Origin: Chondrinema litorale
Lineage (GTDB): Bacteria > Bacteroidota > Bacteroidia > Cytophagales > Flammeovirgaceae
Assembly (NCBI RefSeq): GCF_026250525.1
Contig: NZ_CP111049.1
Span: 1-64,000, forward strand
DNA: 64,000 nt
Reading direction: 5' to 3'
The notes below the pieces were generated by a model, which worked only from the letters and a program-made list of their open reading frames with translations, was not told the origin of the DNA and did no database searches. Made by a program: the position numbers and the translations under genes. This document shows positions 45,201-54,052 of this stretch, piece after piece (positions within the stretch are counted from its first letter, which is position 1; every line of letters begins with the position of its first letter).

Positions 45201-45263
45201 CACCTTTCTAATGAAATCGATCAAATTATAGCTTTTAGAACTAAGCTCGCTAGTTTCTTTCAT
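42222..45263 (-). CDS. Soluble multi-PAS histidine kinase
   Basis: The 1013 residues have no obvious transmembrane segment. Several PAS domains are visible; the clearest are at ~385-490 (QLESSIIVTDKNGFIEILND, KLFNIQTGD), ~515-635 and ~650-770, the last with YVNMATEKMTGYYAEELIGRSPRILQG and a PAC block PYWVELSISPIYNKMGEV. The H-box is FITSHNLRAPVARL (phospho-His ~800), the N-box LIHNSIKFSKPKIEPR, the G1 box EVEDNGIGFPLQ and the G2 GKGINLF. It is an orphan kinase, since no response regulator is adjacent. It is 34 nt upstream of the propeller/HTH regulator, probably cotranscribed with it. Confidence 0.9.
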   Translation of the reverse strand: MKETSELSSKSYNLIDFIRKVKESNNFYLIVDELKEIITANYTSDIWKEYFEENNHSLDFSGKDANNNTFQLDLLDLKDSFRKGELNFFDCELYLQKQKLEDYNVYSDFGLELNNGNFAVILIFEERNILEKKKVTLSVREVNELMDIFEVSALLNINTEISSFYTSDQFKKYAGTDEDVNEFSFLEAIIHPADVNYAQQFFLMPGSKTEKKNAVFRIKNTVGTYHFIFCKAITFEMDGEEGQVFIFSNLRPEIKLDIPQHKNTSFFFSGIDRKVLFLKKKNIQQIEAHNNAVISDFALAVEEKAKIDSSIEQCLKLGEAECEAQLKLSDEKLQNYNLKQIRINSDSGELLGFFSLVKPLRLNRKKLIREEEVSAYQKIFNQLESSIIVTDKNGFIEILNDSSKKLFNIQTGDNFKSIYDAYESEILVQNLNSAIGNSTIENIWNYTNHTGEQVTINTKITLLELANEHQFLLLTNNDVTKQEKIKQEKFKVIKNLQSSYHKLLESENNNSTQLTHYVDNIKWLKSERSLLNAFFNSFSHAAFIIDQELSIKYYNEQANKLIMNLNGVYLGRHLKLDEYHLPCKNTYFIKYVREAFTGKKLKLISTNKIPGYKKPRTYEIVFIPMKNVGRQSHEFISCNFTDVTDSHSRQIQLNMYEDIVKNTSDGIIVTKAEPLHSPGPEIIYVNMATEKMTGYYAEELIGRSPRILQGENTDRKVLDKIKLALIKGKPVKEELINYTKAGSPYWVELSISPIYNKMGEVSCYVSHQKDITSRKEQEHERSSMIQHLLTQNEELEQFAFITSHNLRAPVARLLGLTDIINTELAKGSNPQDLFKHIATSANNLDEIIKDLNHILAYKKKIGEKKELVDFEEQLDQVKIMLDVNIKNSSARIVSDFSKCPSIFSIKSYILSILQTLIHNSIKFSKPKIEPRISLRSYTKHNNVYLEVEDNGIGFPLQVTDKTFRLYKRFHPEIPGKGINLFLIKSHIEMLKGRMEVKTEKDIGTTFKIIFPLK

Positions 45264-45426
45264 GCTTAATACTTTAGTTAAGACTGTATGGTAATTCTAC
45301 TCCTAACATTTAAAACTAAGCTTATGAATACCTCATCTATTACTTTATATAGATAAAATAACCTAAGTGAATTTACCAAAAAATATGTACGTTAGTATCG
45401 AGAAAACAACCGAGTGATTATAGTAA

Positions 45427-46005
45427 TTAGCTCTTATCATGTTTTAATCGTTGAGTTTTGAGGGCCTCTAAATACCACTCAAACTCGTCCAAAAATTTTT
45501 TAGTTTTTAATAAAATTGACTGATTATCTGTTATTCCATTTTCATTAAAATTGACCGATACTTTGGGTATTGGAAGAGTTGTGGGAATGCTAGGCATACC
45601 TAACTCAGCCAATATAGCGCGCAAATGAACTGCTGCTCTTACACCTCCAAAAGCACCTGCAGAATAACTAACAATAGCACTTGGTTTATAAAAGTATTCT
45701 GATTGATAATGATCTAAAAGATTTTTTAAAACTGGTGGGATGCTATGATTGTACTCTCCTGTTACAATAATAAAACCATCAGATGCAACTAATAAATCTG
45801 CGATTTTTTGCATTGTTTCAGGAGCTGTACCAGCTTCATATTCTTTAAACATTTTATCAAGAAAAGGTAATGGATACTCTTGCGGATCAATAAAATTTAC
45901 CCGTACCTGTCTTTCTTTCAATTTGTTTTGGATATAATATGCTGCTCTTATACCTGCTCTGTTAGTTCTAATTGAACCATAAAAAATAGTAACAGTAAAG
46001 TCCAT
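45427..46005 (-). CDS. NADPH-dependent FMN reductase-family protein
   Basis: The 192 residues form a flavodoxin-like FMN-binding fold: TIFYGSIRTNRAG (phosphate loop), IIVTGEYNHSIPPVLKNLLDH (~80-100) and VSYSAGAFGGVRAAVHLRAIL (~110-130). It resembles the ArsH/chromate-reductase-type NADPH:FMN/quinone reductases that reduce flavins, quinones or metals. It is cytoplasmic. It lies 163 nt upstream of the kinase gene and may belong to its transcript or be separate. Confidence 0.92.
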   Translation of the reverse strand: MDFTVTIFYGSIRTNRAGIRAAYYIQNKLKERQVRVNFIDPQEYPLPFLDKMFKEYEAGTAPETMQKIADLLVASDGFIIVTGEYNHSIPPVLKNLLDHYQSEYFYKPSAIVSYSAGAFGGVRAAVHLRAILAELGMPSIPTTLPIPKVSVNFNENGITDNQSILLKTKKFLDEFEWYLEALKTQRLKHDKS

Positions 46006-46441
46006 ATATACGCCTCCAATTAAATTTATCTTATAATCATAAATTATTAAAGTTAATTATACCTATAATATAGGATAATACTGGGTAAGAAAGAAATGAT
46101 TTCAAATATTTTGCGAAAGAAAGTAAGTAACAATTTTTAATTAGTCACTTGTTTGTTATAAACTAAAAGTTTGTATTTCTGTTCAAGAAAAAATTAAAAA
46201 ATGCAGAAAATATGTAATTGAGTAAATGGAGCCTATAATATATTAGAATATTCACATTTTTGTGAAATATCTTTTTACTTTTTAATTGTTTTAAAATTAA
46301 AAAATTTACCACCAATCCAACATTAATTTTTCCTTAATTTTTCTAGCTTCAGCAAGTTTTTTTCACTATTTAATGGATTAATTAGAATATAATATTTGTT
46401 CATCATTATATTCAATGTTATATAAGCAGAAAATAATATTT
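46006..46441. other. 436-bp divergent intergenic region
   Basis: It lies between the FMN reductase (minus) and the PD40 propeller gene (plus) and contains no gene. At 46251-46266 there is a small hairpin TTCACA-tttt-TGTGAA followed by a T-rich tract, but nothing upstream on the plus strand would need terminating. AATATTTG (7 of 8 to TAnnTTTG) occurs near 46393, about 50 nt before the ATG, without a clear -33. Confidence 0.45.
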
Positions 46442-47980
46442 ATGAAAATGAAACTATACCTAGTTGCAATCTTTATGATTTGCACGCAAACAGTCTATTC
46501 TCAAATGCCCGATAAACTATTTCCCCAAAGCAAAGATATTGGCAAACCAAAAATATCAGGATCATCTGTTTATCATCCAGAAGACCAGAGTTACTCCATA
46601 AATGCTTCTGGCTATAATATTTGGTTTGAAAGAGATGAATTTCATTATTTGTATAACACAGTAGAGGGAGATTTTATCTTTACTACCAATCTGGGTTTTG
46701 AGAAAGAAGGTTCTGATCCTCATATGAAAATTGGTATTATGCTTAGAGCATCCGAAGAAGATAATGCTGCTCATGTAAGCGCAGTACTTCATGGTGATGG
46801 CTTAACTGTAATGCAGTGGAGGAAACTAAAAGGTGCTTTTATGCGCGATCCACAAGATGAAATTTTTGCTCTTAAAAAAAATTACCAAATTTTACAGCTA
46901 GAAAGAAAAGGCGATGAATTTATATTGCGTGGTGCTCACAATGGTGAACCTTTGCAAATTATTGGTTCTCAAGTTTTACCAGATATGCCCGATAAGCTGC
47001 TAACAGGACTATTTACCTGTTCTCACAATCCCAATGAAACCGTAGCTGGAAAATTCTGGAATGTGAGGTTAGATAAACCAGAAATTAAAGATTACGATCC
47101 GTATACAAGTGGCTTTTTGGGTTGTCGTATGGAAACTATGAATGTATTTGATGGAAAACGAAAAGTAATTTTTGCTAAAAAAGACCGCTTTGAAGCTCCT
47201 AACTGGATGCCCGATGGCAAAAAAATACTTTTCAATATGGATGGAGGAATTTATACTATTCCTGTAGATGGTGGAAGTCTTGAAAAAATTAATACTGGAA
47301 CTGCAAACAATAATAACAACGACCATGGGATTTCATTCGATGGAAAGATGTTGGCAGTTAGCCACCACCGCGAAGGATTGAGAGAAGGTGGATCTACCAT
47401 TTACGTTTTGCCTCTTGAAGGAGGAACACCTAAATTAATTACAGAAGAAACACCTTCTTACTGGCATGGATGGTCTGCCGATAATAAAGATGTTGTGTTT
47501 GTTGCTAAAAGAGGAGAAACAGAGAGCTTTAATATATACAAAGCAAGTATTAAAGATTCGAAAGAAACGCAACTAACTTTTAACAACAATACTCATGTAG
47601 ACGGCCCAGAATATTCACCTGATGGTAAATACATATATTACAATGGAAACCAATCTGGAACTATGCAGGTTTGGAGGATGAAACCAGATGGCTCAGAAAA
47701 AGAACAACTCACCTTTGATCAATATAATAACTGGTTTCCACACATCTCACCAGATGGTAAATGGATGGTCTATTTATCTTTTACAGAAGATATTGAAGTA
47801 GACGCCCACCCTTCTTATAAAAGGGTAGAATTGAAACTAGTTCCTTTGCTAAAAGGTGATTTTGCAGGTGCACCAAAAGTTATCGCCTACCTCTACGGTG
47901 GACAAGGTACTATAAATGTACCCTCTTGGTCACCCGACAGTAAACATATTGCTTTTGTAAGTAATTCTGGGAAAGAGTAA
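46442..47980 (+). CDS. Secreted TolB/PD40-type beta-propeller protein
   Basis: The start MKMKLYLVAIF at 46442 gives a signal peptide (~1-22, ending YSQ); the frame is open to 46415 but the extra residues do not extend it sensibly. The 512 residues have an N-terminal beta-sandwich (~25-205, FTTNLGFEKEGSDPHMKIGIMLRASEEDNAAHVS, concanavalin/DUF1349-like) followed by propeller blades with PD40 motifs (PNWMPDGKKILFNMDGGIY, PEYSPDGKYIYYNGNQSG, PHISPDGKWMVYLSF, PSWSPDSKHIAFVS). The target is unknown; such proteins often bind or cleave substrates at the cell surface. Confidence 0.85.
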   Translation: MKMKLYLVAIFMICTQTVYSQMPDKLFPQSKDIGKPKISGSSVYHPEDQSYSINASGYNIWFERDEFHYLYNTVEGDFIFTTNLGFEKEGSDPHMKIGIMLRASEEDNAAHVSAVLHGDGLTVMQWRKLKGAFMRDPQDEIFALKKNYQILQLERKGDEFILRGAHNGEPLQIIGSQVLPDMPDKLLTGLFTCSHNPNETVAGKFWNVRLDKPEIKDYDPYTSGFLGCRMETMNVFDGKRKVIFAKKDRFEAPNWMPDGKKILFNMDGGIYTIPVDGGSLEKINTGTANNNNNDHGISFDGKMLAVSHHREGLREGGSTIYVLPLEGGTPKLITEETPSYWHGWSADNKDVVFVAKRGETESFNIYKASIKDSKETQLTFNNNTHVDGPEYSPDGKYIYYNGNQSGTMQVWRMKPDGSEKEQLTFDQYNNWFPHISPDGKWMVYLSFTEDIEVDAHPSYKRVELKLVPLLKGDFAGAPKVIAYLYGGQGTINVPSWSPDSKHIAFVSNSGKE

Positions 47981-47994
47981 TTTCGTACAGTTTG

Positions 47995-50391
47995 TTATTC
48001 TTCCCTCATACTACTTGCCGGATTGGTACTCGCAGCTCTAACCGATTGGCTACTCACTGCTAACAATGCAATGATGATTACCAATAAACACGGAATGAAA
48101 AAATAGAGCCAATTGAGTTCAATCCGGTAAGCAAAACCATTTAACCATTCGCTGAGTAAGTAATTAGCAACTGGAATGGCTGCCACAACGGCAATTAGGA
48201 TAAACTTCATAAATCGCCTGTTGAGCATATACAAAATTTGCCAGTTACTAGCCCCAAAGGTTTTTCTAATTCCGATTTCCTTAGTTCTTTGCTGAACTGC
48301 ATAGCTAGTTAAGGCCAAAAAGCCTATACAAGAAATAAAAGTGACTAATGCTGCAAAAAAAGCAAATAACCTCGAAAATTGTCTTTCAGATTTATACTGT
48401 TTGTTGTAAAATTCATCGACAAAGAAATAATTAAAAGGACTATCTGGAAACAAAGACTTGTATACATATTCTGTTTGCTCCATTATAGCCGAAATACTAT
48501 TTCCCTTTAATTTTACAGAATAGTAATTCAATGGATCTCCATAAAAGAAAACTGTTGGTGTGATTTCCGTTTTCAAACTTTCGTGGTGGTAATCTTCTAC
48601 TACTCCCATAATTTGCCCTAAACTTGTTCTTACTCCTACGATATCCTCAGGCTTATCATAACCAAAAGCTTTCATTGCAGTTTCATTTACTATTGACCAA
48701 TCGCGAGATGGTGTAGTAAAATCTTTACCCGCCAATAAAGAAATTTGATATTGGTCGAAAAAGCCTTTTGTAATGGGTAAGCTTTTAAAAACACCTTCTA
48801 CTGATCGAGAATCTATTTCTACCTGACTGTTATACATAAAAACACTTTCTCCCGGAACGGAAGCTGTACCAGTAACACTTACTACACCTGCAAGTTTTGT
48901 AGCTTCATTTTGAAATTGTTCAAAGCTATTGTCATACTTATAATGGAAAACTTTAGGTGTATTAATAATCACAATTTTTTCTAGATCCATTCCTGTGTCT
49001 GACTCTTGCATAAAATTTACTTGTCTGTAAACCAAAAAAGTAGCGATGAGGAACAGTGTAGAAACTGCAAATTGTAATACAATCAATCCGTTTTTAAAAC
49101 TTAAAGAAGAAGTGCCTTCTGTAATCTTGCCTTTAAAAATTGTTGTGGGCTTAAATGCAGAAATAATTACCCCTAAATACAAACTACAGCTCAATAAAAG
49201 CAATATAAAAAAGGCAAAACAGAAGATTGGAAAGCTGTAGTTATTGAAAACTAAATTTGTAGTATTAATATCAAAATAGCTTTCTAACAATTCATTTAAA
49301 GAAGTGAGCAATACAATTGCCATTATAAAAGCTAACAAATTGGTTATAGCCGAATCCAATAAAAACTGAACAAATAACTGTATTCTATTGGCTCCAGATA
49401 CTTTGCGCACACCTACTTCTTTAAGTCTTTTTAGAGATTTAACTATCGTAAGATTTACAAAATTGATATAAGCAATAATGAGTAAGAATGCTGCAATTCC
49501 ACTTAAAAACCAGAGATTAGATTTACTGCTCACGGCTTCCGACTCATGAGAAATGCCTTGTGTAAGGTGAATATCTGTGATTGCTTGTAAGCTGTACTTC
49601 CAAGACATTTTTTGCTCATCCCACATTTCTTGATTGGCTCCTGCCGCAAACTGATTCAGCCCTTTTTCGACATCTGAAATTACCGAATTCTCTTTTAGTT
49701 TAACATAAGTGTAGGTTTCATTCCATTGCCAAGACTCATCAAAACGATGACCTACAAATTCAAACAAGGTAGAATAAGCAATCAAAACACCTGGTTTAAT
49801 ATGAGTATTTTGAGGAAAATCTTTAAAAACTCCACTCACAGTAAACTCTGCACTACCATCTAAATTAGAAGCATTAATTTCAATTGTTTTACCTATTGGA
49901 GAAGTATCTCCATATAATTGATTGGCTACACTTTCCGAAATTACAATCGTAAATGGCTTACTCAACACTTCTGCTTGGTTTCCTTCTGCCAGTTCAAATG
50001 AAAAGAGTTTAAAAAACTGATCGTCTGCCAAAAATAAATTTCTTATAGAGGCTGCATTATCTTTATAAGAAACTATACCATCTGGTCCTAGAATCACCAT
50101 GCGAGAAATATTTTCTACCGCAGCTTCATTTTCTTTTAGTAAGGTTCCAACAATGGGAGAAACACGAGCACTCGCAGAAGTTTCTTCTTTTTCACTATTA
50201 AAGCTCATGTTTACTCTATAGAGAGCATCAGCATTTTTATGGAATTTATCATAACTCCACTCATTACTTACATATCTGAATATGAAAAAAGCAGCAGCCA
50301 TAGCTACTGAAAGTCCAGTAATATTTATAAGACTAAAAAATTTATTATTCCACAAATGCCTTAGCGAAATCTTAAAGTAATGTTGTAGCAT
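47995..50391 (-). CDS. FtsX/MacB-type ABC-transporter permease
   Basis: The 798 residues begin with FKISLRHLWNNKFFSLINITGLSVAMAAA (first helix ~15-35) and a periplasmic MacB-PCD domain (~40-270). Three helices at ~285-430 are followed by a second helix plus periplasmic domain (~435-680), then FAFFAALVTFISCIGFLALTSYAVQQRTKEIGIRKTFGAS and two last helices. This double FtsX-fold permease is typical of Bacteroidota. It has no ATPase gene beside it, so the partner must be elsewhere. Roles in the family include efflux and lipoprotein or peptide export; it is not assigned here. Confidence 0.93.
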   Translation of the reverse strand: MLQHYFKISLRHLWNNKFFSLINITGLSVAMAAAFFIFRYVSNEWSYDKFHKNADALYRVNMSFNSEKEETSASARVSPIVGTLLKENEAAVENISRMVILGPDGIVSYKDNAASIRNLFLADDQFFKLFSFELAEGNQAEVLSKPFTIVISESVANQLYGDTSPIGKTIEINASNLDGSAEFTVSGVFKDFPQNTHIKPGVLIAYSTLFEFVGHRFDESWQWNETYTYVKLKENSVISDVEKGLNQFAAGANQEMWDEQKMSWKYSLQAITDIHLTQGISHESEAVSSKSNLWFLSGIAAFLLIIAYINFVNLTIVKSLKRLKEVGVRKVSGANRIQLFVQFLLDSAITNLLAFIMAIVLLTSLNELLESYFDINTTNLVFNNYSFPIFCFAFFILLLLSCSLYLGVIISAFKPTTIFKGKITEGTSSLSFKNGLIVLQFAVSTLFLIATFLVYRQVNFMQESDTGMDLEKIVIINTPKVFHYKYDNSFEQFQNEATKLAGVVSVTGTASVPGESVFMYNSQVEIDSRSVEGVFKSLPITKGFFDQYQISLLAGKDFTTPSRDWSIVNETAMKAFGYDKPEDIVGVRTSLGQIMGVVEDYHHESLKTEITPTVFFYGDPLNYYSVKLKGNSISAIMEQTEYVYKSLFPDSPFNYFFVDEFYNKQYKSERQFSRLFAFFAALVTFISCIGFLALTSYAVQQRTKEIGIRKTFGASNWQILYMLNRRFMKFILIAVVAAIPVANYLLSEWLNGFAYRIELNWLYFFIPCLLVIIIALLAVSSQSVRAASTNPASSMREE

Positions 50392-50616
50392 GATCTTATT
50401 TTTTTAATCAGAGGATAAAGTATTTAACCTAAATATTGACTTTGTAGATCATATAATCAAACGCTTTGCAGTAAGATGAAAAAATAGTGCAGTAAAAATA
50501 ATTCCTCATTCAGGATTCTAAAATCTAGAAATTCAAATTAAATGATTTAAAAAATGACAACATAAGTGTATATTTAGAGAAGTTGAAACTAGTCGTCTTA
50601 ATTAAATTTACAACAC

Positions 50617-51171
50617 ATGCAAGATTTCCTTTCAGGCACTATCAAACTTTTTAAATACTATAAATCATTAGGAGATAAAACATTTGAGCAGATCACAGAA
50701 GACGAAAAATTCTTTTGGCAATACAATGAGCAAAGTAATAGTATAGCTATTATCGTAAAACATATGCATGGCAACATGCTTTCTCGTTGGACAGACTTTT
50801 TAACTAGTGATGGAGAAAAAGAATGGAGGCAAAGAGATGCAGAGTTTGATAATGATATTAAATCCAAAACAGAACTTCTTGAAAAATGGGATGAAGGTTG
50901 GGCTTGTCTAATGGATGCACTTGAAGCATTAAATCCCGATGATTTAAATAAAACAATTTACATTAGAAATATGGGCCATAGTGTAGTTGAAGCTATTACT
51001 AGGCAGCTAGCACATTATTCTTCTCATGTGGGGCAAATTATGTTTCTTGGAAAAATGATAGCAGGAAATAACTGGCAATCATTATCTATAAGTAAAGGAA
51101 ACTCTGAAAAATACAATCAGGAAAAGTTTTCACAACCAAAACAAAAAAAGCATTTTACAGAAGAATCATAA
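50617..51171 (+). CDS. DUF1572 (DinB-like) protein
   Basis: The 184 residues fit DUF1572, a DinB-superfamily four-helix-bundle family: FLSGTIKLFKYYKSLGDKTFEQ, FFWQYNEQSNSIAIIVKHMHGNMLSRWTDF and RQLAHYSSHVGQIMFLGKMIAG (the usual His-x3-His pair near the C-terminus). DinB-like proteins bind a divalent metal through three His; here His53, His137 and His141 in these motifs are candidates. The function is unknown. It is monocistronic and divergent from the permease gene. Confidence 0.88.
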   Translation: MQDFLSGTIKLFKYYKSLGDKTFEQITEDEKFFWQYNEQSNSIAIIVKHMHGNMLSRWTDFLTSDGEKEWRQRDAEFDNDIKSKTELLEKWDEGWACLMDALEALNPDDLNKTIYIRNMGHSVVEAITRQLAHYSSHVGQIMFLGKMIAGNNWQSLSISKGNSEKYNQEKFSQPKQKKHFTEES

Positions 51172-51307
51172 ACTGTTTGAGTGAAAAAAAGCTTTATTTT
51201 AATTAATAAACACTTTTCTGTTTATATATTCGGATTTTATGTCTAATTACTTCATTACAGAACCTTATCGGCTTTCTCTATAAATATGAAAATAATCTAA
51301 GTAAATA

Positions 51308-52636
51308 ATGAACTCCACAACAGAAACCAAGCTTACCAAAACACCACTAATACCTTTTATAGTAGTTACCTCACTTTTCTTTTTATGGGGCATAGCCAAT
51401 GACTTGACCAACCCAATGGTTTCCGCTTTTAAGAAAGTAATGCCCGAGCTATCCAATTTTGAAGCCGCATTAGTCCAATTGGCTTTTTATGGTGGTTATG
51501 GCACTATGGCACTTCCGGCGGCATTTTTTATCAGAAAATACAACTATAAATCTGGAATAATACTGGGCTTAGGACTATATGCAATTGGTGCATTGTTATT
51601 TTTACCAGCTGCTGAATATGAGAAATTTGGTTATTTTCTAGCTTCGCTTTACATTCTAACATTTGGACTTGCATTTCTTGAGACCACCGCAAATCCTTTT
51701 ATTCTTTCATTAGGGAAACCAGAAACTGCTACACGTAGACTTAATCTTTCTCAAGCTTTTAACCCAATGGGATCTCTTTTGGGAATGCTTACCGCTCAAC
51801 TAGTCGTGTTGGATGCCCTCCGATCTGATGATTATACACCAACAGCTTACGAAGCTCTATCTGAAGTAGAAAAAGTAGCCATAAGGCAAAATGATCTTGA
51901 AATTATTAGTTTGCCATATATCGCATTAGGCATATTAGTAATTGTGATTATGATCATCATGTTTTTTATAAAAGTGCCTGTTACGAGAAACGACGCTAAA
52001 CTTTCGATAAAAGCTACCTTTAAACTTTTGTTTAAAAACCCAAGATATTACGAAGGTGTAATTGCCCAAACTTTTAATATTGGTGCCCAGATAATGTGCT
52101 GGACGTTCATTTTCCAATATGTAGACAACCTAAATGCTACAAGACCAGAAGACCAACAACTTACAGCAACATGGTATAATATGGCAGCAATGGTTACATT
52201 TCTTTCTAGTAGGTGGATTTGTACTTGGTTAATTAAATATATAGACCCTGCAAAACTCATGATGATTTTTGCTATCGGTGGAGTTGTATTCTGCTCCGGA
52301 ACTATCTTTATTGGGGGGACTTTTGGCTTATACACATTGGTTGCTGTTTCTGCTTGTATGTCTTTAATGTTCCCAACCATTTATGGCATTGCACTAGATG
52401 GAATGGGCGATGAAGCTAAACTGGGTTCTGCCGGGTTAGTAATGGCAATTGTAGGTGGTGCGCTATTACCACCACTCCAAGGAAAAATGATTGATATTGG
52501 AGGACATGGACTTGCTGATACTGCAATTCTTGGTTATATTCCTGAAATCAATTTTTCTTTTATACTACCATTGTTATGTTTCATTGTTGTTAGCATATAT
52601 AGTTATCGCTCCATTGCAACTAAAAGTAATATTTAA
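51308..52636 (+). CDS. Sugar MFS transporter, FucP/glucose-galactose-permease type
   Basis: The 442 residues have twelve hydrophobic segments. The family motifs are SLFFLWGIANDLTNPMV at the first helix and SFILPLL at the last, LAFLETTANPFILSLGKPETATRRLNLSQAFNPMGSLLG (~115-150) and the C-half motif LMFPTIYGIALDGMGDEAKLGSAGLVMAIVGGALLPPLQG. Members carry L-fucose or glucose/galactose with H+ across the inner membrane. The nearby starch locus suggests import of the glucose it releases, but the gene lies outside that operon. It precedes the DUF2237 gene by 68 nt. Confidence 0.93.
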   Translation: MNSTTETKLTKTPLIPFIVVTSLFFLWGIANDLTNPMVSAFKKVMPELSNFEAALVQLAFYGGYGTMALPAAFFIRKYNYKSGIILGLGLYAIGALLFLPAAEYEKFGYFLASLYILTFGLAFLETTANPFILSLGKPETATRRLNLSQAFNPMGSLLGMLTAQLVVLDALRSDDYTPTAYEALSEVEKVAIRQNDLEIISLPYIALGILVIVIMIIMFFIKVPVTRNDAKLSIKATFKLLFKNPRYYEGVIAQTFNIGAQIMCWTFIFQYVDNLNATRPEDQQLTATWYNMAAMVTFLSSRWICTWLIKYIDPAKLMMIFAIGGVVFCSGTIFIGGTFGLYTLVAVSACMSLMFPTIYGIALDGMGDEAKLGSAGLVMAIVGGALLPPLQGKMIDIGGHGLADTAILGYIPEINFSFILPLLCFIVVSIYSYRSIATKSNI

Positions 52637-52704
52637 ATTAGTTACTATTCTCCTTTTGGAGTTTAAATTTATAAGCTAATATTCTTAATCTGATTATTAT
52701 AGGT

Positions 52705-53061
52705 ATGGCAAAAAATGTATTAGGTGAAGAATTACAATTATGTTGTAATAAGCCACTTACAGGGTTTTATCGTGATGGATATTGCAATACCGGTAATGAA
52801 GACCAAAGCTCACATGTAATTTGTGCCCACGTTACAGAAGAGTTTTTGAGGTTTAGCAAAAGTAGAGGAAATGATTTAATTAGTCCTATGCCTCAATACA
52901 ATTTCCCAGGTTTAAAAGCAGGAGATTGTTGGTGTTTATGTGCATTGAGATGGCAAGAAGCACTTGAAGCAGGAGTAGCTCCACCAGTAAATCTTGTGGC
53001 TACTCATGAGAAAGCATTAACTTTTGTAAGCTTAGCAGATTTAATAGAGCATTCGGTTTAA
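52705..53061 (+). CDS. DUF2237-family protein
   Basis: The 118 residues match DUF2237: NVLGEELQLCCNKPLTGFYRDGYCNTG near the start, then HVICAHVTEEFLRFSKSRGNDLISPMPQYNFPGLKAGDCWCLCALRW and APPVNLVATHEKAL. Eight cysteines, including the CC and CWCLC pairs, are conserved features. No function is known. It is cytoplasmic, with no signal. It is 68 nt after the transporter gene and converges on the PorP gene with a 15-nt gap. Confidence 0.92.
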   Translation: MAKNVLGEELQLCCNKPLTGFYRDGYCNTGNEDQSSHVICAHVTEEFLRFSKSRGNDLISPMPQYNFPGLKAGDCWCLCALRWQEALEAGVAPPVNLVATHEKALTFVSLADLIEHSV

Positions 53062-53076
53062 TACTCGTTTAATCTC

Positions 53077-54048
53077 TTACCAAAATTTATCAGGACAAAG
53101 AACATTCAATCTGGTAGGCATAGTTAATCCAATTACTATTTCATGTGAACCAGAACTGTATCTTCTTATATCTGAAGTAGTTAAATCATAAGAGTAACTA
53201 ACTTCTAACCAGTTTTGTAATTTATAACCCACCATTGCCGAGACAGCATCTTGGAATCTATAAGAAACTGCGCCCCACATGGTATCTGCATACCAAACTT
53301 TTAAGTTTAAATCAAAATGGCTGTATGTAGGTCTAACAGATTTTATGAGTACAGAAGGTACTATTTTCCAATGGTCTTTAAATGGAATTCTGATATTATA
53401 GCCAAAATGTAAAAAATAATGATTGTATAGCTTTCCTTCTAATAAAGCACTATTATCATTTACAGAATAAATTTTTGACCTAAATATCTGACTCATAGAT
53501 AAGCCTGCAAAAAATCTTTCTGAATAAAGCCATAAACCTAAGGCACCATCTGGTGATAGTTTTGAACCAGTTGCTGCCAACACTGCCGGATCGTTTGGGT
53601 TTGATAAGGTAATTTTATCTAGATCAAGTTTATTCTCAACTACTCCTAAAAATACGCCAGCAGAGAAAAACAATTCTTTGTTTAATGGTAAATGATAAGC
53701 ATAAGAACCATATGCACCCTGTCTACTAAGCGGACCAGTAACATCATTAAATACATAACCTCCTGCTCCATGGTGTGCTCTCACTCTTCTCCTTCTGTAA
53801 TGAATATTACTTATTTTATTCAGTGGTGCATTTACACTTGCAAAAAAAGTTTTTGGAGAATTTTCAAAACCTACCCATTGGGTTCTATAACCTGTCTTTA
53901 TGTCTATTCCACTTCCAATACCTCCAACTGCCGGATTCAGCGTATAGTTGTTTACATTATACTGGGTATAATGTGGCCTTTGCTGTGCTGATAAACTCAG
54001 TGAAGTAAATAAGGCTATTATCAATAAATAAAAAACTCTGTAAATCAT
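53077..54048 (-). CDS. PorP/SprF-family T9SS-associated outer-membrane protein
   Basis: The 323 residues begin with a signal peptide (~1-21, ending LSAQ), then QRPHYTQYNVNNYTLNPAVGGI, the PorP/SprF hallmark, TGYRTQWVGFENSPKTFFASVNAPL, and beta-barrel strands to the end (HEIVIGLTMPT). PorP/SprF proteins attach type IX secretion substrates, such as the SprB adhesin in Flavobacterium, at the surface. This gene follows the 2009-residue protein gene by 4 nt, and the two are probably cotranscribed and act as a pair. It is downstream of that gene and at the 3' end of the unit. Confidence 0.93.
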   Translation of the reverse strand: MIYRVFYLLIIALFTSLSLSAQQRPHYTQYNVNNYTLNPAVGGIGSGIDIKTGYRTQWVGFENSPKTFFASVNAPLNKISNIHYRRRRVRAHHGAGGYVFNDVTGPLSRQGAYGSYAYHLPLNKELFFSAGVFLGVVENKLDLDKITLSNPNDPAVLAATGSKLSPDGALGLWLYSERFFAGLSMSQIFRSKIYSVNDNSALLEGKLYNHYFLHFGYNIRIPFKDHWKIVPSVLIKSVRPTYSHFDLNLKVWYADTMWGAVSYRFQDAVSAMVGYKLQNWLEVSYSYDLTTSDIRRYSSGSHEIVIGLTMPTRLNVLCPDKFW

Positions 54049-54052
54049 TCTT

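Noticed and set aside
52048..52380. 110-residue minus-strand frame
   Set aside because: An antisense shadow of the sugar transporter gene.
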